A stretch of 64,000 nt of DNA from Dastarcus helophoroides (taxonomy: Eukaryota; Arthropoda; Insecta; Coleoptera; Bothrideridae), in assembly GCA_028583605.1 (NCBI GenBank), contig CM053332.1, positions 12,388,442-12,452,441 on the forward strand. The letters are read 5' to 3'. The position numbers and the translations under genes are program-made. Below the pieces are notes generated by a model, which made no database searches, was not told the DNA's origin, and saw nothing but the letters and a program-made list of their open reading frames with translations. Shown piece after piece: positions 57,170-64,000 of the stretch. Each line of letters starts with the position of its first letter. Position 1 is the stretch's first letter.

Positions 57170-57748
57170 TATAATTATTCTTCTTCTTCCTCTTCTTCTC
57201 TTCTTCTCTCTCTTCTCCTCTCTGCTTCCTTCCTCCTCTTCTTCCGTCCTCTTCTTCTCTCCTTCTTCCTTCCGCTCCTTCCTCCCTCTTCTTCCTCATA
57301 TGCTTCTCTTCTTCCTCCTCTTCTTCGCTCCTCTTGCGTTTCTCCTCTTCTTCCTCTCCTCTTCTATTTCTTCTTCCTCTTCTTCCTTTTCTTCTTCCTC
57401 TTCTTCCCTTCGTACCTCTTCTTTCCCATTCTTTCTTTTCATCCTTCTTCCTCTTCTTCCTCTTGCATCCTTCTTCCTCTTCCTTCTTCCTATTTTTCCT
57501 CTTCTCTTCCTTCTTCCTGTCCTCTTCTTCTTCCTCGTCTTCTTCCTCTTACTTCTTCCTCTTCTTCTTCCTCTTCTTCCCCTTCTTCCTTCCTCTTCTT
57601 CCTCTTCTTCTTCCTCTTCTTCACTCTTCTTCTTCCTCTTCTTCTCTCTTCTTCTTCTTCCTCTTTTTCTTCCTCTTCTTTTTCTTTATCTTCCTCTTCT
57701 TCCTCCTTCTCTTCTTCCTCCTCTTCTTCCGCTTCTTCTTCTTCGAAG
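57170..57748. repeat. Polypyrimidine (CTT/CCT)n microsatellite, about 575 bp
   Basis: Almost pure C/T on the plus strand, mainly TTCTTCCTCTTCTTC patterns. It abuts the 3' end of a minus-strand LINE, so it is best read as that element's GAA/GAG tail. Open frames through it encode only Ser/Leu/Phe or Glu/Lys runs and are not genes. Confidence 0.9.
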
Positions 57749-58440
57749 TCAGACATTCTGGTTTTTCTGAGATGTGGAATTGCTAGCTGTATTTCCATCT
57801 CTTCGGTTGTCTTCCTCTTGGTCTTCGTTCTACAGGCGGATCCTCCAGAGCCCTTGAAACAACTATGTCTTCCATTCTCCTCACGTGGTCATACCATTGG
57901 CGTCTTCTCTGTCTGCCCCATTTTACCATATCGTCAACTCCGCATATTCTTCCGGTCTCATCGTTTCTAACTCTATCTCTAAGTGTTTTCCCGGTGATTG
58001 CTGTCAGCGTTTTCATTTCTGCTGTCCTCAGCACTGATTTGGTTTTGTTTGTGTCTGCTCTCGTTGCGATTGTATACGTCAGTATAGGTCGCACGCATGA
58101 TCTTATATATTCTTACCTTGCTATCCATTCGCATGTAGTTGTTGTTCCACGGGACATCTCTCAGGCCTCCTGCTAGGATAGCTGCGCTGTTCATTTGAGG
58201 TCTTAGCTCTTGTGTCGGATCATGGTAGCTCATCACGTCTGTTCCTAGATATTTAAAATTCATTATTTGTTCTATGCTGCTTCCATCAATTTCATCTTTG
58301 CATCGCACCGGCTCTCTAGAATATGTCATGGTTTTTGTTTTCTCTATTGAAATTTTCATGTGACATTTCTGCGCTGTTTGGTAGAAGCAGAATACCTGTC
58401 TCTGAAGGTCGCCTTCTGTATCTGGCTTAACATGAAGGAT
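57749..58440 (-). pseudogene. RTE-like LINE, C-terminal part of the reverse transcriptase ORF
   Basis: On the minus strand: DTEGDLQRQVFCFYQTAQ, ISIEKTKTMTYSREPVRCK, IEQIMNFKYLGTDVMSY and GLRDVPWNNNYM, then after a frame change ILTY, LRTAEMKTLTAITGKTLRD and RRRQWYDHVRRMED with PRGRQPKRW at the end. This is the conserved C-terminal segment of a widespread insect LINE group. The 5' part is missing. Confidence 0.82.
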
Positions 58441-61400
58441 TACGAGTATTCTTGGTTGAAACTCAAAAATTCGTATCCTGTATTATTAAAAATGGTGAAG
58501 GATATACAAAATAATACCTAGACCTAATTTAAATACAAGAGACAGTCCCATCAGGATGACTATTTTTAAAGCATCCCCTATTATAAGAAAATAATGAAAA
58601 AAGCAAGAGATCTTGTTTTTTCTAATTTCTTGAAAAAAAGTCTTGCTCTTGCGAAAAGAACTTCTTGTCTTGTTTCTAGAAACAAGAAAAAGCAAGACAA
58701 TAATAAGAAATTGTGTAACAGTCGTATCTTCCCAAAATAGCTTTAAAATCACTAAAAGAAGATTCAACAGAAGTAAGACTATTCCGTCCTAGTTGAGCTT
58801 TTAGCTGCAATCGTCTCTATGATCTATCCTTGTCTAATTTGTCACTTACTATCTATGAATAGATGTCTAAATATGACAGCTGTCAATAAAATCAAAATCA
58901 AAGGAGAAGAAATTACGATGACAGTATAAGATGATTGAAGTATGAAATCATGTCTCGTTGAAACTTGTGCAGCCAAAAAAAAGATGTGTAATGTTAAAAA
59001 CAAGGACTTAAAATATGGTAAACAACAGGTGCTTGCTTCAGTTTACGTATTTATACATGTATAAGCCCCAGGGCTTTCTAGGAGCGATGTCCTCGTAGAG
59101 CCAACCAACCCAACAACTAACGTTCAGTGGCCATTGATGCATACTACCACCGACATAAAAGCATTAGGATTGCTTTTATTACCAATATCATAAAGCAACA
59201 TAATCTTCATGAATTTACTATTGGTTATTACGTTGTTTGAGATTTCATCTTGGGGGAGATGGAATCAGTGCAAATCCTACTATGATCGCCGAGATGAAAG
59301 ACCCTCATTAAAAACTTCTAATAATTATACTAAATATTGCAAATACCTTTTTGAAAATTTTATACGTGGCGTGGGTCGGTTACACTGGTCAACAAAATTG
59401 AAGTTTCGTCATGTCGTCTTTTGCATTTTTTAATAGTGTTAGTTGTGTCATTTAAAATAAGCAGTTTTGAAATTTTCATCACCCACGAGATTTGTTTGTT
59501 AAATGTTTGAAAAATGATGGATCTCCAGAAATATAACGTAAATAATGTACATTAGGAACTTACAATCTTTGTTTTTCTAGATTATTTAGCTTTTAATTGG
59601 CCCCTCTTGATCACGCAGTGGTAGTCAGTCAACACCCTTGAGTTTAATCTGTCCTGATAACGTTTTTCCATCATTGGAATGTCTGCATAAAATTTTTATC
59701 AGTTCTTACCACTTAGAGTCCCCCAGAGCCCCCTAATTCGTAGGAATAAAGTCAAGATATGTGTTCAAAAAATGAATCTTGATCCCCATATTGCAACCCA
59801 AAGTTTTATACTCCATTAACCAAATATCTTTAGATGTCACTCTTGTGGTAAACCAAAAAATTTCCAATTAAATTTTTGAAGCATCTTCATGCCGAATTTT
59901 TCAAAACATTTAATTTTTCTTTAAATAACGAGTCTTTGATTAATTTTCTTTATTTGAGGTTTTACTACTACTATTACTTCACTTATTTTGGGGAATTTCT
60001 CTTTGAAATCCATATTTATTGGAACCTATCACCTCCAGAAAATTTTTGATAAGCCTAATTTGATATGAAGTGGTGGTAGAAATATACCAGAGAGCTTTAC
60101 AAGTGTAAATGCTTTTCAGTTTTCTATTTACAAATTAAAGATCTACGTGTAGGACAAACTTTTTCCTAATTGTGATTTTTTCGATCCCTGGTATCCCATT
60201 CACATAAAGTCCCCAAATTTTAAAGATAAAAAAGACCAAATAAAGAACGAAGTTTAACGAAGAACGAAGTTTAACGAAGAAGGTAGTTCAAGCATCGGAG
60301 GACGTTATTAAACCGTCATTAATCAATTACATTTTTGATGCCCTTATCCGAAAATTTGATTCTTATAATCAACATTTTATCAATTATGATTTGTATTCGT
60401 TCTAAAACATTTGATTCTTTAAGTGGCTGATTCTACAAATCGGTGATTTTATTACGCCGTATCTATTGTATTTCCAAAAAACGTTCTAAATACTGTGATA
60501 CATTTTTTTTCGCTTTAACGTCACACAAATGTAGTAAAGCGCCTCCATTTATTTTCTTCGCTTAAAAATATTCAAAAAGGTTCAATAAATGTGTTGGTCT
60601 TGAGAGTTTAGTGATTTTCAAAATCTAAATATCTTGAATTAATCAAAATACGAAATAAAGTAATTGTTAGCGCGAAATTTTTAAATTCTGAAAACAATTA
60701 GTAAACATTCCAAGAAGATGTAAACACGAAATGACAACTTTAAATGAAGTGACAGAATTTCTCTGAAGTCCGTCAAATTCTAATTAAATTAGTGTAAAAC
60801 TTATACCAGACAAACGCCCATTACGTTCTACTTCCTGTACGTATTCCTTTACCCAAATAGAAGTAGAAACATTAGTGATACATTCAGGTGGTTGAAGATA
60901 TCTGCTTCTTTCTAAAGTCGCCCAATATTAATTCAGTTGCTATAACGCGATTGTTTTTGATATCATTGCACATTCGTGACGTAATAACAATCTTAGGGCG
61001 GATCTAGTGTATGTATGTTCGCTTTCATTCATATTTTTGAGTTTTTACAGTTTGAGTTAATTGTTTATTCGATCAGCGGGCTTGGCATTAGCAAGTAGAT
61101 GAAACAAAACGAAATTTTACTTGTTTAATGAAGCAATTAGCGTAACACCCAGGTGTTTACAACGAAATACGAAATATTGTCCAATTGTTGACTGTAATTT
61201 TAAATTAATGTTACGTTTGCTCGGGTAAGTTGTAGAAAGTTTTTCACTAGAATAGTGCAATTTACCCGCAAATGCCATAAATCTTAGTAACAATTATTTT
61301 TTTTTAATTCTTACTCATTATATTTGCGTAATTGGTATTCCGATTTATTACTGCTACTCCATTAGATAACATTGTGTAACAATCTTTTTAAATAAGATAT

Positions 61401-62040
61401 CTTCTTGTTTGTTCCAACATAATTCAATTATTTTCACACGATATTAGGTTTTATTCATTTGATTCGATAAAAAATTTGAAAGCGGAATATTCAAAGATTT
61501 CATAGAATATTTGGAGAATTGGGAATGTATCTGGAATTTGTATTTGTGTTTTGGTCGTATTTATTATCAGTGCAGTATCTAAATTGAATACTATTTACTA
61601 TTATTATTTTTGGCAAATGTACTGTGTCTTTAATTGTAAGTGTACTTTTCTTGTTGTTTTTTATTTAATTAATAAAACAGTAAATATGTAAAATGTTTTT
61701 GTTTGGTCGTTGTTATGCCATCTCGGTAATCACAGACGCCTTATACAAATATTTCGTTTATTTTGAACTCTTATCCAAAGCTTCTCGTTAATGGTGTATC
61801 CTAGTTAGATCCAGTTTTTTATTCATCAATGTGGAATTGTGGCGTCTCTAAATATTTGCGAATTTTTATGGACCTTTAATAAACAAAAATAACAAATTTT
61901 GAATGTTGCTACAAATGTGTAGTGTTTCTACTTTGTGTTCATGGGTTTATGTTTTGTTTATTTACATGGACATGGCACGATTTTGCTCAAGGGAGGGGGC
62001 AGCAATGTTTTAAAAAATTCATAATTCATAAAAAAAAGTA
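58441..62040. other. AT-rich sequence, probable intron, no gene recognised
   Basis: Ordinary AT-rich sequence with small repeats: AACGAAGTTTAACGAAG twice at 60247-60280, and self-complementary CAAGAC/GTCTTG phrases at 58600-58700. No exon with homology was seen. If the Slingshot-like gene runs rightward this is intronic. Confidence 0.4.
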
Positions 62041-62072
62041 TATAAACCGGACAACCTTCTGGTTGAGTATAT

Positions 62073-62437
62073 TGTAACGCAATGTAAATAGATGTAATAG
62101 AATTTAGAATAGAATTGTATAATTTAGTAAATAAAAAAAATTTCTAGAAGGATCTGATAAGGGGAAAGCGGCCGCGATAACGAAACAAATGGCAGATAAG
62201 CGTTCCAGAAATTTCGGCAAACGATAAGCCTTATCTGCCGAAAAGTTCTAGAAGCCGGGGGCCAAAACTATAAAAGGCGGTCAGCTTTCCCTCGAGTTGT
62301 GTCAGTGTAATTAGTGAGTTAGTAGAAGTCAATAATAAGTGAGTTAATTGTCAATTGTGGTGATCAAAGTTGACTTCCGTAATAAAGTGGGTCTTATTCG
62401 ATAAGTGTAATCAATTCGAACCGTTAAGCACGTATCA
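62073..62437 (+). mobile_element. Probable solo LTR with heat-shock elements
   Basis: It starts TGTAACGC and ends CACGTATCA (right boundary uncertain). It has promoter parts in LTR order: heat-shock elements (TTCTAGAA at 62142 and 62246; the three-unit TTCCAGAAATTTC at 62203-62215), TATAAAA at 62269-62275, an initiator TCAGT at 62302-62306 and AATAAA at 62381-62386. No internal retrotransposon sequence is next to it. An alternative is a detached heat-shock gene promoter. Confidence 0.55.
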
Positions 62438-62459
62438 GTATGTATATTTTCACTTAACT

Positions 62460-63240
62460 ACATGAACTTTTTTTTTTTAAAAATAAAGTTTCTAAGGTAA
62501 TATAAAAAAACCTACAAATATTCAAGTGCAAAATCAATTTTTTTAAAATTAAAATGCAAATATCGGAATTTTTTTTATTAAATTTAGATATTGTCTTCAA
62601 ATTGTTAATTGTTTTCTCAAAATTCCGAGATTAATTATAAAATTTTGAGTTTTAATTTGAAATTTGGTAAAGAATTTTGGATTAGAGCGCAAACTTCGGA
62701 AAAAAATGGATTAATGAGGAAAATTTCGAGTTAATTCTCTAGTTTTAAAATTTTGCCTTTTCTGAAAGTTTCTCAACCAAAAAATCGAATATTCGTACTT
62801 TTATTAAAAGTTTCATTTTATTTAGTACTCGTATTTTTCACTTTTTTTTTAAATTGGTTTTTTCAGAATCTCGGCATTTTTCTAGAAATTTCGTGTTTAA
62901 AATTTGTTAACTAAGGTGACTTACATTTTTATGATAAATTTTAATTTCAGAGTCAAAATTTTGAAAAAAGTTAAGTTTCATCAATTGCAAAATTTACAGT
63001 TTGTTTAAATATAAAATTATCCAAGTTTTTCTAGGAACTTGAAGTGATGATTTGCGAAATCTGGGATTTAAATGTAGAAAGTTCGAAAAGAAAATAGATT
63101 CTTTGAGATTCGAGTTTATTATTGAGCATAAATTCGAATTAGAAAAATATTCATTATACATAAATTGGGAGTTTTTTTTTGAAACGTTAAGTTTCTTGGC
63201 ATTATTCTGTGTTCAGATCCGAAATTTTTAACTTTGTTTT
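62460..63240. repeat. Weak degenerate satellite
   Basis: AT-rich with scattered CGAAATT and CAAAATTTTGA phrases in both orientations; no clear period. No gene. Confidence 0.4.
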
Positions 63241-63550
63241 CTAAAATTGGAACAGATCTCTTCTCGCCAAATTAACATCTTATGGTCTTCCTTCTGACTC
63301 TGTTATTTGATATCCAATTTTCTCACTGATAAATCTCTTCAATTCGTCGTCGATGGCATCTCATCCGAGACATTTGCGATTAACGCAGGGGGGCCTCAGG
63401 GGTCTGTCCTACTCTTTTTCTGTTACACATAAACGATCTCTTAGCTTCAACTTTCAATTTGATATATGTACAGCTACGCAGATGATACTAGCCTGGTGTC
63501 ATCTTTTTTCTCCGACAAACCATTATCTGTCGCTACTTCAGATCGACTAA
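63241..63550 (+). pseudogene. CR1/jockey-like LINE fragment
   Basis: It matches the segments at 34410-34590 and 39670-39731 of this window. It holds the PQGSV block (GGPQGSVL) and the end at CAGATCGACTAA. The catalytic-box region is damaged. Confidence 0.75.
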
Positions 63551-63552
63551 GA

Positions 63553-64000
63553 CAGTGGTCGGCAAACTTTTAAACCGAAAGAGCCAGCCGCAATAAAAAA
63601 ATTGATTTCGTGAATTTCAAAGAGCCTGAAATTTTTATTTCTGCTTTTACATTTTATTTGAAAATTAAATCAAATAAATCAGACAAAATATGGGACAGAG
63701 ATACTTGTCTAACTCATGTAGTCAAATGAAAATATATTCAGCCCAAAAGACTTTATTTCTCAAAATTTAGACCTTTACCTCAAAATTTACCTTTTTTTTT
63801 CGCCATTTCGACTTCTTTAACTCTTCTCTAGTATATTAGTCTTCTTTCTTAATATCTATTCCCTTCCTAAGATTAGACTTACTCCAAATCTTCCTTTCTT
63901 CTCTATGTTTACTTTTTTCTAATTCGACTTTCTGGAAGATTCGACTTATTTTTCAAAAATTCATCTTTTGTTTTTTTTTATAAAAAAGTAAAAATTTCAA
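63553..64000. mobile_element. Left end of a third satellite-type hAT element, runs off the window
   Basis: CAGTGGTCGGCAAACTTTTA and the following AAAGAGCCAGCCGCAATAAA match the left end at 35038 closely. It continues into the same T-rich satellite. The right end lies beyond the window; GACTAAGA (63545-63552) would be the target duplication to look for. Confidence 0.82.

Noticed and set aside
57158..57970. A 270-codon Ser/Leu/Phe-rich frame and an acidic Glu-rich frame opposite
   Set aside because: Both run through the polypyrimidine microsatellite and continue into antisense LINE sequence.
57865..58176. Plus-strand frame of 103 codons with hydrophobic composition
   Set aside because: It is the antisense shadow of the LINE reverse transcriptase end on the minus strand.
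62162..62180. GCGGCCGC (NotI site) as a sign of cloning vector
   Set aside because: A single 8-bp site within otherwise LTR-like insect sequence; no other vector sequence was seen.

Overview
The window is nuclear DNA of an insect. It is AT-rich, genes are split by GT-AG introns from 52 bp to about 6 kb, non-LTR retrotransposons and hAT transposons are common, and the encoded proteins look insect-like. A beetle is my best guess, without decisive evidence. Genes that can be traced exon by exon: (1) UBE3B, a HECT E3 ubiquitin ligase, on the minus strand from 29576 to 9625 in 14 coding exons (about 1086 residues after three single-base frame corrections); (2) MMAB, mitochondrial cob(I)alamin adenosyltransferase, on the plus strand at 30975-31831, divergent from UBE3B across about 1.4 kb; (3) SBDS, the ribosome maturation factor, on the minus strand at 43015-42204 in two exons; (4) a start exon at 45248-45304 whose peptide matches the N terminus of Slingshot cofilin phosphatases, followed by a second possible first exon at 46064-46231. 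If that gene runs rightward, the last 18 kb of the window is its intron. The rest is mobile and repetitive DNA. The dominant component is a family of degenerate T-rich/A-rich minisatellites with a unit of about 20 bp and a palindromic core CGAAATTTCG. Arrays lie at about 1.7-4.5, 5.1-6.4, 19.8-22.5, 26.1-28.6, 35.2-38.5, 46.6-50.1, 50.5-54.1 and 55.5-57.2 kb. Several of these arrays are the cargo of DNA transposons. The element at 19281-23813 and the one at 35038-38679 both have hAT-type terminal inverted repeats and perfect 8-bp target-site duplications (GCTGACAT and ACCTAACC). A third, 674-bp hAT element with its own 8-bp duplication is nested in the first. Related left ends occur at 1144 and 63553. 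I consider these satellite-carrying hAT elements the most interesting system here. Other mobile DNA: a 5'-truncated LINE with an RNase H domain and a 13-bp target duplication inside a UBE3B intron; CR1/jockey-like LINE fragments at 33.0-34.7, 39.6-40.6 and 63.2-63.55 kb; an RTE-like LINE end with a 570-bp (GAA/GAG)n tail at 57.2-58.4 kb; a ZMYM1-like hAT transposase remnant; several foldback MITE families, one of which brackets SBDS; a tRNA-like SINE; and a probable solo LTR with a perfect heat-shock element. One technical point affects every gene call: UBE3B, MMAB and SBDS carry about ten frame breaks, each best explained by one extra base, while splice sites and splice phases are intact. This fits uncorrected insertion errors in a long-read assembly better than decay of three unlinked gene families at once.
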